Of a stretch of DNA of 64,000 nt, positions 45,286-54,005 are shown piece after piece. Position 1 is the first letter of the stretch, and each line of letters begins with the position of its first letter. The translations under genes were made by a program, and so were the position numbers. Source of the DNA: Ureibacillus thermophilus. GTDB taxonomy: Bacteria; Bacillota; Bacilli; Bacillales_A; Planococcaceae. Location of the stretch: assembly GCF_004331915.1 (NCBI RefSeq), contig NZ_CP036528.1:2828097-2892096 (forward strand), given 5' to 3'. The notes below the pieces were generated by a model. The model worked only from the letters and a program-made list of their open reading frames with translations. It did no database searches and was not told the DNA's origin.

Positions 45286-45666
45286 TTATGAATGTTTTTT
45301 GAGCTTGTCTATTTCTCTTTCATTACGAACAGCTTTCTGCCAAATATAGTCTTGGTCGGCTTTGATGGTATTGATGGCACGCATTAATTCGTCATAGCGC
45401 TCTTCGTTTTTCATTTCATATTCGTCTTGTCTTTCTTTTATTTCGCGAATTTCTGTTTTGATTTCTTTGATTTCTGCTTTGATTCCTTGAATTTCTGCTT
45501 TCATTCCTTGGATTTCTGCTTTCATTCCTTGGATTTCTGCTTTCATTCCTTGGATTTCTGCTTTCATTCCTTTGATTTCTGCTTTCATTCCTTGGATTTC
45601 TGATTGAATGGCGCCAACAATTTGAATAAGCTGTGTTAACATTTCCTCTGTTTTTCCATTGCTCAT
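45286..45666 (-). CDS. Heptad-repeat coiled-coil protein
   Basis: The 126-residue protein consists mainly of six to eight copies of the heptad IQGMKAE or close variants (IKGMKAE, IQGIKAE, IKEIKTE), encoded by an almost exact 21-base tandem repeat at about 45,470-45,610. The rest is charged and helical, so the whole protein should be a long parallel coiled coil. No enzyme or membrane motif is seen. GGGGGTG precedes the ATG. The near-identity of the DNA repeats suggests that the copy number changes easily. Function unknown. Confidence 0.75.
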   Translation of the reverse strand: MSNGKTEEMLTQLIQIVGAIQSEIQGMKAEIKGMKAEIQGMKAEIQGMKAEIQGMKAEIQGIKAEIKEIKTEIREIKERQDEYEMKNEERYDELMRAINTIKADQDYIWQKAVRNEREIDKLKKHS

Positions 45667-45728
45667 ATGATTTCACCCCCTATTATTTTTATATTTTGTC
45701 ATGAAGAACTGTTAAAATCAAGGACTTA

Positions 45729-45899
45729 TTACACCGTTGCCCCACCCATAGATAAATAAGCTTTGACCGCATAAGTTCCTTCCGGAGAAATCGGTTGGGC
45801 AATTAATTCGTCCTTCAACCGGCTCCAGTCAAAAAAAGAGCCAATATATACCGTAGCCAAAAATCCCGTCAAAAAGGAGGAACCAAAAAAGAAAAACAG
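45729..45899 (-). pseudogene. DUF5412-like remnant
   Basis: A 56-codon open stretch lacks a start and reads LKDELIAQPISPEGTYAVKA followed by YLSMGGATV and a stop. The SPEGTYAVKAYL...GGATV pattern resembles the DUF5412 family, whose members continue beyond GGATV. Upstream a stop and frameshift separate it from a hydrophobic leader-like segment. It looks like a dead membrane-protein gene. Confidence 0.5.
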
Positions 45900-46072
45900 T
45901 TAGAACTTTTTTCTTTACTTCGGGTTTTACTGCGGCAAGTTCCAGTGGCTATCCCTCCACAAATATAGTTTTAAATTAGAGTGACGCTAGATGCTGGAAG
46001 AAGTTTGATTAAGATTTATTTTTATCCATATTGAAATAAAAAAAGCAAATTAGAAACTTGTTCCAATTCGCT

Positions 46073-46852
46073 TTAAATGAATTGCCACAATACTTCATTG
46101 AATTTATTCCGCTCTTCCCAGAAGGTTCCGTGTCCACTATATTGAAATGGCACAATGATGGAGTTTGGAATGCGTTCACTTAGTTCATGCGTTTGGGCAA
46201 AGGGAATGACCTTATCATGAATTCCGTGGATGATTAAAGTAGGAACATGAATTTTCGATAAATCAGCATATAATTTTTCATCCCTTAATGTATTAATAAT
46301 AGCAATCGTGGACCAGCTGGCCGCTTCCATGCCCATGTTCATAAACCAATCGGAAAATTCTTTCGTAATATATTGGAAGAAAAATCCATCAATGACTTTT
46401 TGCATCATTTTTGCCCGGTCATTGTATGCTAGTTCAAGGAAGCTTTGCCCCGTTTCCTGCGTAAAACTGACCGGAGCCGCGCTGGCAACAAGGATAAGTT
46501 TCGATACTCCATAGCCATTGTGGCGGGACATATAGCGGATAGCAATAGCTCCTCCTGTTGAATGGCCAACTAATGCAAAATGTTGAAGCTGCAGTGCTTT
46601 CACAACGGCCAACACATCATCAGCCAACCTGTTAAAATCGTAGCCTTCAAAAGGTTTATCCGACTTTCCGTACCCTCTCCAGTCAATGCCAATGCAGCGG
46701 TATCCGAGGGCCGGCAACACGTTGAACTGATATTCAAACTGTTTGTGATTTAATGGCCAACCGTGCAAGAAGACAATGGTTTTCTTTCCAAATGGATTAA
46801 TATCTTCCACATATAATTTTACACCCGAATCCACAGGAACATAATAGCCCAT
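46073..46852 (-). CDS. Alpha/beta-hydrolase, non-heme-peroxidase-like
   Basis: The 259-residue protein has the alpha/beta-hydrolase landmarks: oxyanion segment FLHGWPLNHKQFEYQ, GIDWRGYGKSDKP, nucleophile elbow GHSTGGAIAIRY with Ser, the catalytic Asp in IHGIHDKVIPF and the His in YSGHGTFWEE. It resembles bacterial non-heme chloroperoxidase/esterase enzymes; the substrate is unknown. AGGAGG precedes the ATG. It stands alone. Confidence 0.87.
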   Translation of the reverse strand: MGYYVPVDSGVKLYVEDINPFGKKTIVFLHGWPLNHKQFEYQFNVLPALGYRCIGIDWRGYGKSDKPFEGYDFNRLADDVLAVVKALQLQHFALVGHSTGGAIAIRYMSRHNGYGVSKLILVASAAPVSFTQETGQSFLELAYNDRAKMMQKVIDGFFFQYITKEFSDWFMNMGMEAASWSTIAIINTLRDEKLYADLSKIHVPTLIIHGIHDKVIPFAQTHELSERIPNSIIVPFQYSGHGTFWEERNKFNEVLWQFI

Positions 46853-46912
46853 GAATATCCTCCTTTCGGAATAGGATATTCAGTGCTGAAATGATTGGTG
46901 AAGTAAACCCGT

Positions 46913-47263
46913 TTAGCTCCGTAAAATTTTCTCCATGGCTTTTCCTTTTGCAAGTTCGTCAATCAGTTTATCTAAATAGCGAATTTCCCGCATCAATGGT
47001 TCTTCAATTTCCTCCACCCGCACTCCGCAAATAACGCCTTTAATAAGAGAACGGTTCGGATTTAATTGGGGAGCTTCTGCAAAAAACGTTTCAAAATCCG
47101 CTTCTTTTTCTAGTTGCGCCTCCAACTCTTCTTGGCTATATCCCGTTAGCCAACGAATAATTTCATCCACTTCCTCTTTAGTGCGTCCTTTTTTCTCCGC
47201 TTTCTGAACATATAGAGGATACACTCCAGAAAATTTCATCTTATATATTCGATTGTTTCTCAT
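46913..47263 (-). CDS. DUF2200 family protein
   Basis: The ~116-residue protein reads [20 protein letters not shown] and then [20 protein letters not shown], the pattern of the DUF2200 family found in many bacteria, with a C-terminal [20 protein letters not shown]. No function is established. The ATG at 47,261-47,263 is seven bases after AAGGAG; a second ATG one codon earlier is closer. It lies 16 bases behind the crcB pair and may be read with it. Confidence 0.85.
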   Translation of the reverse strand: MRNNRIYKMKFSGVYPLYVQKAEKKGRTKEEVDEIIRWLTGYSQEELEAQLEKEADFETFFAEAPQLNPNRSLIKGVICGVRVEEIEEPLMREIRYLDKLIDELAKGKAMEKILRS

Positions 47264-47279
47264 CATAAATCTCCTTTTC

Positions 47280-47633
47280 TTAACAAATCATTCCTATTAA
47301 ATACCCAAAAAATGTAAGAGTTATTCCACCTATGTAGGTAATAATTATGTACAAAAGGAAATTCTTTTTATTCTTTAAATAAAGCTGAGTGAGTTCTAAT
47401 TTCATCGTGGAGAAAGTGGTAAATGCCCCTAAAAAACCTGTCCCAAAAAGTAAAGCAATCATTTCATTTACTTTTGCCCCGACGATCATCCCCAATAAGA
47501 ACGATCCTAGCAGATTTACGGTCAACGTTCCAAAGGGAAAAGACACTTTCTTATTGAATGCTTTACTCATGGCAAAACGGGAAACGGCTCCTGCAAAGCC
47601 TCCGATTCCTACGAACAAAAAATTGATCCACAT
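47280..47633 (-). CDS. crcB: Fluoride channel subunit CrcB (second copy)
   Basis: CrcB/Fluc proteins are four-helix membrane proteins that form dual-topology fluoride export channels. This 117-residue copy has [20 protein letters not shown] near the N-terminus, [20 protein letters not shown], and the [15 protein letters not shown] segment with the Phe-box and central Na+ site. It overlaps the preceding crcB (TAAAATG), so the two probably form a heterodimeric channel. Both lie under the fluoride riboswitch. Confidence 0.93.
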   Translation of the reverse strand: MWINFLFVGIGGFAGAVSRFAMSKAFNKKVSFPFGTLTVNLLGSFLLGMIVGAKVNEMIALLFGTGFLGAFTTFSTMKLELTQLYLKNKKNFLLYIIITYIGGITLTFFGYLIGMIC

Positions 47634-47634
47634 T

Positions 47635-47994
47635 TTATTTCCCCCCCTTAAATCCCAAGCGGCTCATGAACAATCCGCCCACTAGGCTTGCCAAAATATA
47701 AACTACGCCTACTAAAATATGTTGATTCTCAAAAAGTTGAATCGTTTCGACACTAAGTGTGGAAAAGGTTGTGAATGAACCAACAAAACCGGTGCTAATG
47801 GCGATCGCAACGCTTGGAGATATAGAGATTCTTTTAAATAATGAAGTCGAAAGCCATGCCAATAAAAAACTGCCTGCAAGATTAGTAATAAGTGTGGCCC
47901 ATGGAAATAAACTCCCCGTCAACAATGTTATTCCAATAAAATATCTCAACATGGCACCACACGCCCCTGCCATGCCCACATATAGATAAACCAT
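47635..47994 (-). CDS. crcB: Fluoride channel subunit CrcB (first copy)
   Basis: The 119-residue protein has the same family motifs in a diverged form: MAGACGAMLRYFIGITLL, ATLITNLAGSFLLAWLSTSL and STGFVGSFTTFSTLSVETIQ. In genomes with paired crcB genes the two proteins sit in opposite orientations in one channel. AAGGAGG precedes the ATG. It is the first gene after the fluoride riboswitch and couples to the second copy. Confidence 0.93.
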   Translation of the reverse strand: MVYLYVGMAGACGAMLRYFIGITLLTGSLFPWATLITNLAGSFLLAWLSTSLFKRISISPSVAIAISTGFVGSFTTFSTLSVETIQLFENQHILVGVVYILASLVGGLFMSRLGFKGGK

Positions 47995-48017
47995 TTGATT
48001 TCCTCCTTCTCATGAAA

Positions 48018-48110
48018 AAAACCCCTGCTGAAGACATGGGCGTTCCATATCACCAGCAGGAGTCATCAGCACCTATCGGCGGTTAAAGGTGAACTCCATC
48101 ACCTATTGTA
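48018..48110 (-). ncRNA. Fluoride riboswitch with terminator, upstream of the crcB pair
   Basis: On the minus strand AGGTGATGGAGTTCACCTTT followed by AACCGCCGATAGGTGCTGAT and GACTCC matches the crcB-motif (fluoride) aptamer. CCTGCTG and CAGCAGG then form a terminator stem followed by a run of T. Fluoride binding should allow read-through into crcB. The ribosome site of the first crcB follows at once. Confidence 0.9.
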
Positions 48111-48194
48111 CGGAATTGGTAATTCACTTATAACATGATGGAATTTAATTTTCAACTATTTATGTAGGATAAATTTTTAATATGAGTAACTTGT

Positions 48195-48385
48195 GAATAC
48201 TGCCTTATCTGATGTGGATACAACCTCGTTTGGTGCGTTTACTTATTCCTTTAGTTCGGATACTACCTCAATTGGTTCAGTTGCTCCTCCCTTCAGTTCA
48301 TATACTGCCTCATTTGGCCCCACTTGGCAAAGATACTCCTTCTTACTCCCCCTTAGTTCATAAACTCTCCCCTTTGGTACCGGTC
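48195..48385. repeat. Degenerate repeats with a CCTCATTTGGTTCAGTT-like core
   Basis: Variants of GATACTACCTCATTTGGT and TTAGTTCATATACT recur four to five times in 190 bases of intergenic DNA. They do not encode protein and have no strong hairpin. Confidence 0.6.
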
Positions 48386-48482
48386 TAACGAATCCGCTGA
48401 ATTTGTCTTTTCCCTCATTTCAGAATAAAATGATTAAGAATCTTCATAAAACTCTACTATTCTCACAAAAGGAGTGCGAAAT

Positions 48483-49481
48483 ATGAAAGCACAAGTGATA
48501 CAAGCTTTTGGCAATCCATCCGTTTTTCAAATTCAAGAAATTCCTGCACCTGAAGTCATTCCAGGCCACGTTCTTATTGAAGTGAAAGCGACAAGCGTCA
48601 ACCCAATTGATACAAAAGTGCGTTCTGGTTTCGTGAAAGGGGTTGCACCAGATTTTCCAGCAGTTTTACATGGAGATGTAGCTGGAATTGTACGGGCAGT
48701 TGGAGAGGGAGTGACAAAATTTCAAGTAGGGGATGAAGTATACGGCTGTGCCGGCGGATTTAAAGGAATGGCAGGCGGGGCATTGGCGGAATATATGCTG
48801 GCCGATGCAGATTTACTGGCCTATAAACCTAAAAATCTAACAATGGAAGAAGCCGCCGCTTTACCGCTCGTTGCGATTACCGCTTGGGAAGCAATGTTCA
48901 CTCGCGGCAACTTGACTTCTGGACAAAATATCCTAATTCATGCTGCAGCTGGCGGTGTGGGCCATGTGGCAATTCAATTAGCTAAATGGGCTGGAGCAAC
49001 AGTTTATACAACCGCCTCTTCCAAAGAAAAGCTAGAAATCGGCCGACGCCTTGGTGCAGACGTAACAATCAATTACCTTGAAGAAAGCGTTCAAGAGTAT
49101 TTACAAAAATATACAAATGGTAAAGGGTTTGAAATCGTATTTGATACAGTTGGTGGAGAAAATTTAGACCGTTCCTTTGAAGCAGCTGCGCCCCTTGGAA
49201 CCGTGCTTGCCATTGCTGCCCGTTCAACCCATGACTTGACGCTGCTACATTCAAAAGGATTGACTCTTCATGTCATATTTATGTTATTAAAAATGTTGGA
49301 GAAAGAAATGAGAAAGGAATATGGACAAATTTTAGAAAAAGTTACAAACATCGTTGAGGAAGGCAAACTCCGCCCGCTTCTAGATTCAAACATCTTTACT
49401 TTTGATGAAATCTCCAAAGCCCATGAACATTTAGAATCTGGAAAAGCCATTGGTAAAGTCGTTTTAGTTAATAAATGGTAA
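48483..49481 (+). CDS. MDR-type quinone/zeta-crystallin-like oxidoreductase
   Basis: The 332-residue NADPH-dependent oxidoreductase has the medium-chain fold without the zinc ligands of alcohol dehydrogenases: IEVKATSVNPIDTKVRSGF, PAVLHGDVAGIVRAVGEG, NILIHAAAGGVGHVAIQLAK (the NADP fold) and GGENLDRSFEAAAPLG. Members reduce quinones or activated double bonds. The ATG at 48,483 is eight bases after GGAG; a GTG three codons earlier is poorer. A terminator at 49,494-49,530 ends the unit. Confidence 0.88.
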   Translation: MKAQVIQAFGNPSVFQIQEIPAPEVIPGHVLIEVKATSVNPIDTKVRSGFVKGVAPDFPAVLHGDVAGIVRAVGEGVTKFQVGDEVYGCAGGFKGMAGGALAEYMLADADLLAYKPKNLTMEEAAALPLVAITAWEAMFTRGNLTSGQNILIHAAAGGVGHVAIQLAKWAGATVYTTASSKEKLEIGRRLGADVTINYLEESVQEYLQKYTNGKGFEIVFDTVGGENLDRSFEAAAPLGTVLAIAARSTHDLTLLHSKGLTLHVIFMLLKMLEKEMRKEYGQILEKVTNIVEEGKLRPLLDSNIFTFDEISKAHEHLESGKAIGKVVLVNKW

Positions 49482-49489
49482 ATAAACGC

Positions 49490-49535
49490 TCACAATCGTT
49501 GTTGAAGCAACGGTTTGTGAGCGTTTATTTATTTT
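49490..49535 (+). terminator. Terminator after the MDR oxidoreductase
   Basis: AAACGCTCACAATCGTTG and the matching CAACGGTTTGTGAGCGTTT form a long stem around TTGAAG, followed by a T-rich tail; it may serve both strands. Confidence 0.75.
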
Positions 49536-49558
49536 AAATTTAATACTTTTCTTTCACT

Positions 49559-50137
49559 TTAAAAATGATTTGCTTCATGCGCTTGGGCATCTGCTTTTGT
49601 CCGATGAATCGTACCGTGTGGATGATGCGGCGGTGCATAAATGGAATATAATTTTAACGGGCCTTTTCCAGTATTCACTACATTATGCCATGTTCCAGCA
49701 GGTACCATAATAGCAGAATCTTCTTTCACTTTTCTACGATAATTCAAATTGTTTGGAGTTCTCCCCATCTCGACAATACCTTCACCTTGTTCAATGCGCA
49801 AAAATTGATCCGTATGTGGATGAATTTCTAAACCTATATCTTCTCCTGGCTGAAGGCTCATCAATGTGACTTGCAAATAATTTCCAGTCCATAAAGCTGT
49901 ACGGTATGTTTTGTTTTGCTCTGCAGCCTCTTCAATATTTACCACAAAAGGTGCAGGGCCGCGGTCTTGTGTTGATGAATGCTCAAAATATGGATGAATC
50001 CACTGATTATTTCCGTTTGGATGCGTCCATTGATTATAAAAATTTGGATCAGTATACATATTTTCAACAGGTCGATTCATATAATAGTTTGGATAATAAG
50101 GAGAGCCAAATGGGTAGGGATTATGAAAAAAGTACAT
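49559..50137 (-). CDS. Cupin-domain protein
   Basis: The ~192-residue protein has a Tyr/Asn/Pro-rich N-terminal ~65 residues (MYFFHNPYPFGSPYYPNYYM) and a cupin barrel with the two metal motifs: LQPGEDIGLEIHPHTDQFLR and PAGTWHNVVNTGKGPLKLYS. The HPHTDQF...H layout supports a bound metal. The N-terminal part resembles spore-coat-like low-complexity tails, so a spore or cell-surface role is possible. The ATG at 50,135-50,137 follows GAAGGATGTGACA. Confidence 0.85.
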   Translation of the reverse strand: MYFFHNPYPFGSPYYPNYYMNRPVENMYTDPNFYNQWTHPNGNNQWIHPYFEHSSTQDRGPAPFVVNIEEAAEQNKTYRTALWTGNYLQVTLMSLQPGEDIGLEIHPHTDQFLRIEQGEGIVEMGRTPNNLNYRRKVKEDSAIMVPAGTWHNVVNTGKGPLKLYSIYAPPHHPHGTIHRTKADAQAHEANHF

Positions 50138-50321
50138 TGTCACATCCTTCCATTTTCTTATTATAAACATCTATTCTAGATATTATGAAAATTCACTTCC
50201 ATCCCCTAGGCATTCTTCACAGTTTCTTAAAATTCCCTTCATTAAAACCAAATACCTTCACATTAGCGTGTTAGCAAGAAAACAATCAAATTACTTCAAA
50301 GTAAAAATATTGGGGGAATAC

Positions 50322-50666
50322 ATGAAAAAAATTAGAACAACACTTTTGTTAATTTTTGGTATATTGCTGTTACTCGTTATAGCCAGTTTCATTTTTTCAA
50401 ACACTATCAATTCTATTCATTCAAACGAACAACAAATCAATCAGTACAAAGAAAGTTTATTCAATAACTACAACAATTTGATTAAATCCCAAACGGAAAG
50501 TGCAGTTAAACTTCTTGAATATGTTTATTTAGTAGAGGGGGATCTAAAGGGATTAGATACCCTTTTTTGTTTCCCATTCCTTCTATTAAACGAAAAAACT
50601 TTTGATTATCTTAAAATAAAAACTTCTTATCATCTAAAACAAAAGACATCAAACGGAATAAAATAA
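50322..50666 (+). pseudogene. Methyl-accepting chemotaxis protein, truncated N-terminus
   Basis: The frame begins MKKIRTTLLLIFGILLLLVI, a signal anchor, followed by a periplasmic-type helix FNNYNNLIKSQTESAVKLLE typical of chemoreceptor ligand domains. After about residue 75 the sequence no longer looks like the family (GDLKGLDTLFCFPFLLLNEK) and the frame stops; no HAMP or signalling domain follows. Probably the remnant of a chemoreceptor gene. GGGGGAATAC precedes the ATG. Confidence 0.6.
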
Positions 50667-50768
50667 TAGCATAATTCATCTTTTGATTGACTCTGCTAAG
50701 AAACTATCATTAGAATTGTACTAATATTAAAAATTCCCATAATACGGTATAAGAAGGGAGATGATGTC

Positions 50769-51923
50769 ATGTTTCAATTGCCAACTGTGCAGTTTACAGA
50801 GGAGCAGGAAGCCTTTCGTTTAGAAGTGCGAAATTTCCTGCAAGCGCATATTACAAAAGGAACATTCACCCCTGCCATCGATTCTTGGTTAAGCGGCGTG
50901 GATCCCTCCTTTTCCAAGCTTATTGGAGAAAAGGGCTGGATTGGACTGACTTGGCCAAAAAAATACGGAGGTCAAGAACGAAGCACCCTTGACCGATATA
51001 TTTTAACAGAAGAATTTTTAGCTGCTGGTGCACCAGTGGCAGCTCACTGGTTTGCAGACCGCCAGACAGGGCCTTTGCTTCTTCGTTATGGAACGGAAGA
51101 ACAAAAACAATTTTTCCTGCCAAAAATTGCAAAGGGAGAATGCTATTTTGCCATTGGATTAAGTGAACCAAACAGCGGTTCCGATTTGGCGTCCATCCGC
51201 ACGAAAGCCGAAAAAGTCGAAGGTGGTTGGATTGTGAATGGCCAGAAAATCTGGACAAGCAATGCCCACGTCTGCCATTATATGGTGGCGCTTGTCCGTA
51301 CAAGCCCATACGATGAGAAAAAGAAACACTCGGGATTAAGCCAGCTGATTATCGATTTGAATGCTGAAGGGGTAACCATCGTTCCTATTAAATTTTTATC
51401 GGGCGAATATCATTTTAACGAAGTCTTTTTTGATAATGTGTTTGTACCGGACAATATGGTCGTTGGAGAAACTGGAAACGGATGGGAGCAGGGATTGGCG
51501 GAACTTGCCTTTGAACGAAGCGGACCGGAACGCATTTTGAGCACATACCTCTTGCTGGAAGAATTGATAAAAGAATTAAAGCATCAAAAAAATAAAGACG
51601 GGTTAAAGCAAGCAACGAAGCTTCTTGCCCAATTATGGGCGCTGAGAAATTTATCTATTGGCGTTGCGAAATTATTGGAATCCGGCAATGCTGAGGATGT
51701 CGCCATTCCTGCCTCTTTAGTCAAAGCAATCGGTACAAAGTTTGAACAAAGCATTCCTGAAATTGCACGGTTGTTAGTTGAAACTTATCCAAACCTTGAG
51801 GCAAAAAGAAAATTCGACCGCTATATGGCACAGGCAATCTTGCATGCACCAAGCTTTACGATTAGAGGGGGCACAACGGAAATTCTTTATGGCATGGTGG
51901 CGAAAGGGATGGTAGAAAAATGA
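50769..51923 (+). CDS. Acyl-CoA dehydrogenase, larger subunit
   Basis: The 384-residue FAD enzyme removes two hydrogens at the alpha and beta positions of an acyl-CoA. Family signatures: FAIGLSEPNSGSDLASIRTK (FAD/substrate), WIVNGQKIWTSNAHVCHYMV, and the C-terminal SFTIRGGTTEILYGMVAKGM. In typical enzymes a catalytic Glu lies in the C-terminal half; which residue serves here is not clear by eye. It overlaps the next, smaller acyl-CoA dehydrogenase by four bases (ATGA), so the two may form a heteromer like the FadE pairs of actinobacteria. AAGGGAGATGATGTC precedes the ATG. Confidence 0.9.
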   Translation: MFQLPTVQFTEEQEAFRLEVRNFLQAHITKGTFTPAIDSWLSGVDPSFSKLIGEKGWIGLTWPKKYGGQERSTLDRYILTEEFLAAGAPVAAHWFADRQTGPLLLRYGTEEQKQFFLPKIAKGECYFAIGLSEPNSGSDLASIRTKAEKVEGGWIVNGQKIWTSNAHVCHYMVALVRTSPYDEKKKHSGLSQLIIDLNAEGVTIVPIKFLSGEYHFNEVFFDNVFVPDNMVVGETGNGWEQGLAELAFERSGPERILSTYLLLEELIKELKHQKNKDGLKQATKLLAQLWALRNLSIGVAKLLESGNAEDVAIPASLVKAIGTKFEQSIPEIARLLVETYPNLEAKRKFDRYMAQAILHAPSFTIRGGTTEILYGMVAKGMVEK

Positions 51924-52963
51924 GCGAAATGAAAGAAATGATTTTAGATGCAGCTGGACGCATGTTGAAAGAAAACATCTCCAAAGATGTTGTGGATTTG
52001 TTGGAACGGGATGATTGGGCAAGGGGCATTTGGGCTTTATTTGAAGAAACCGGCATGTTTAACGTTGCCATTTCTGAAAAACACGGAGGAGCTGGAGGCG
52101 ATTTAGAAGATTTATTGCATATTGTGAGATTGACTGGAAAATACGCCGCCCCAATGCCATATGCAGAATCCACTTTTGCAAATTTTCTCCTTGAAGCAAC
52201 GAATCAGGCAATTGTCAAAAACATTGCAACTTACTCTTTAAAAGAAGGATTCCATTTACAAAATGACCTTATTTCCGGTTCATTGCACAATGTTCGATGG
52301 GCAAGACATGCTGATTATTTAGTTGCCCGTGTCGACAGCTTTCAAGGAACACAAATTGCCTTGATTGACTTGCAAAAGGCAACCATTGAACATAGCAATA
52401 ATTTAGCCAGCGAGCCGCGGGATACAATTATTTTGGATAAGGTAAAACCGATTTCCATCGCTCCTCTATCCGAAGAACAATTATTTTATACCCTTTCTAT
52501 TGAAACCGCCTTCAAAATTGCATTAATGACAGGCGCTATTGAAAGAATTTATGAAATCACGGTTCAATATTCCAAAAAAAGAGAGCAGTTTGGCCGTCCT
52601 ATTCACCGCTTCCAATTAGTGCAGCAGCATCTCGCCCAGTTAGCCGGGGAAACAGCTATTGCCATCACTGCCTTTCATAATGTTTGTGCTGCAATTCAAT
52701 CAAAGGATTTCTTGCATGAAATTGCTTTTGCCCGCATCCGCATAGAAGACGCCATCACGACTATTACATCTGTTGCCCATCAAATTCATGCAGCCATAGG
52801 GATGACCCATGAGTATACATTGCATCAATATACGCGTCGTTTATGGTCTTGGCGAGATGAAGGAAGGAACAGTCCATTTTGGAGCAACTACATTGCCGAT
52901 TATTTACTGAAGCATGATGTGGATTTATGGGCATATCTTACAAAAACCATAGGAAAAAAATAA
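51920..52963 (+). CDS. Acyl-CoA dehydrogenase-like, second subunit
   Basis: The 347-residue protein is a diverged acyl-CoA dehydrogenase: the N-terminal helical part is short, the middle barrel contains ISGSLHNVRWARHADYLVAR, and the C-terminal part has KKREQFGRPIHRFQLVQQHL and AIGMTHEYTLHQYTRRLWSW. The REQFGRPI and GxTxE-like segments mark the FAD-binding half. The usual SEPxxGSD motif is missing, as in the non-catalytic subunits of two-gene FadE enzymes. It starts inside the stop of the upstream gene. Confidence 0.85.
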   Translation: MSEMKEMILDAAGRMLKENISKDVVDLLERDDWARGIWALFEETGMFNVAISEKHGGAGGDLEDLLHIVRLTGKYAAPMPYAESTFANFLLEATNQAIVKNIATYSLKEGFHLQNDLISGSLHNVRWARHADYLVARVDSFQGTQIALIDLQKATIEHSNNLASEPRDTIILDKVKPISIAPLSEEQLFYTLSIETAFKIALMTGAIERIYEITVQYSKKREQFGRPIHRFQLVQQHLAQLAGETAIAITAFHNVCAAIQSKDFLHEIAFARIRIEDAITTITSVAHQIHAAIGMTHEYTLHQYTRRLWSWRDEGRNSPFWSNYIADYLLKHDVDLWAYLTKTIGKK

Positions 52964-52975
52964 GGGAGAGATTCC

Positions 52976-53782
52976 ATGCCGGACTTGCTGTTTGAAGTGG
53001 ATAACCATATTGCAACCATTACTTTGAACCGACCGGAAAGTTACAACGCCTTCAGCGAAGAAATGATTATGAAATGGATTGAAGCATTTGAAACGGTGCG
53101 GGATGATGATTCCATACGAGTGGTCATTGTAAAAGGAAACGGCAAAGCCTTTTGTGCAGGTGGGGACATTAAGGCCATGCAAGCAGGCGAAGGATTTTAT
53201 CGAAGCAAAGAGGATATCACTTCCACAGGACTCGCTCGAAAAAATTCATTATGGAAGAAAATTCAACGGATTCCATTGCTTCTTGAGGAAATTGATAAAC
53301 CAGTCATTGCCCAAATTCACGGTTTTGCCATGGGGGCAGGGTTAGATATGGCGCTTATGTGCGATATCCGGATAGCCGCAAAATCCGCAAAGGTTTCTGA
53401 AAGCTATATTAATGTAGCGATCGTGCCAGGGGATGGAGGGGCTTATTACTTGCCGAAACTCGTTGGCATCGACAAGGCGCTGGATTTGTTATGGACGGCA
53501 CGGATGCTTACCGCTGCGGAGGCAAAAGAAATAGGGCTTGTTACTTTTGTAGTTGAAGATGAGGAATTGGATTCATTTACCCGCTCCTATGCTGAAAAAT
53601 TAGCAAACGGGCCTCAAACCGCAATTCGTTTTATAAAACGGGCCGTTTATCAAAGTCAGAAAATGGACTTGCGCTCTGCCCTTGATTATATTTCCTCTCA
53701 AATGGCCATCGTGACGGAATTGGATGATTTTAAAGAAGGCGTCGATGCAGTAGTTAATAAAAGGAAACCTAAATATCAATAA
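52976..53782 (+). CDS. Enoyl-CoA hydratase/isomerase family protein
   Basis: The 268-residue crotonase-fold enzyme probably adds water to the trans-2-enoyl-CoA made by the dehydrogenase pair upstream. Signatures: TLNRPESYNAFSEEM, VIVKGNGKAFCAGGDIKAM (oxyanion hole), and QIHGFAMGAGLDMALMCDIR. The catalytic-Glu region reads NVAIVPGDGGAYYLPKLVG, with Pro-Gly-Asp where classical hydratases have E-x-x-x-G, so the reaction could be a related one. GGGAGAG precedes the ATG, 12 bases after the dehydrogenase. Confidence 0.87.
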   Translation: MPDLLFEVDNHIATITLNRPESYNAFSEEMIMKWIEAFETVRDDDSIRVVIVKGNGKAFCAGGDIKAMQAGEGFYRSKEDITSTGLARKNSLWKKIQRIPLLLEEIDKPVIAQIHGFAMGAGLDMALMCDIRIAAKSAKVSESYINVAIVPGDGGAYYLPKLVGIDKALDLLWTARMLTAAEAKEIGLVTFVVEDEELDSFTRSYAEKLANGPQTAIRFIKRAVYQSQKMDLRSALDYISSQMAIVTELDDFKEGVDAVVNKRKPKYQ

Positions 53783-53789
53783 CAATTTA

Positions 53790-53826
53790 GATGCTCCCTA
53801 TCAGTAACTTGGTAGGGAGCATTTTC
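53790..53826 (+). terminator. Terminator of the acyl-CoA cluster
   Basis: ATGCTCCCTA and TAGGGAGCAT form a 10-base stem around TCAGTAACTTGG, followed by T residues, shortly after the enoyl-CoA hydratase stop. Confidence 0.8.
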
Positions 53827-53867
53827 GTGAAAATGGGAAGGTATTCTTACAAAGTAGGGATGTGGTT

Positions 53868-54005
53868 GTATCTGCACGAAATATTGCCTCATCCGCACGA
53901 ATTAAGGAGGTAAGCGCACCAAATGTTTCTTCATCCGCACGAATTAGGAAGGTAAGCGCACCAAATGTTGCCTCATCCGCACGAATTAGCACTTTATCCG
54001 CACCA
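53868..54005. repeat. Degenerate 42-base tandem repeat
   Basis: Two near-perfect 42-base units (GCACGAATTAGGAAGGTAAG then CGCACCAAATGTTGCCTCAT CC) plus partial units at each side. The last partial unit provides the final codons of the convergent metallo-beta-lactamase gene (VRIKC and stop). Confidence 0.75.
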
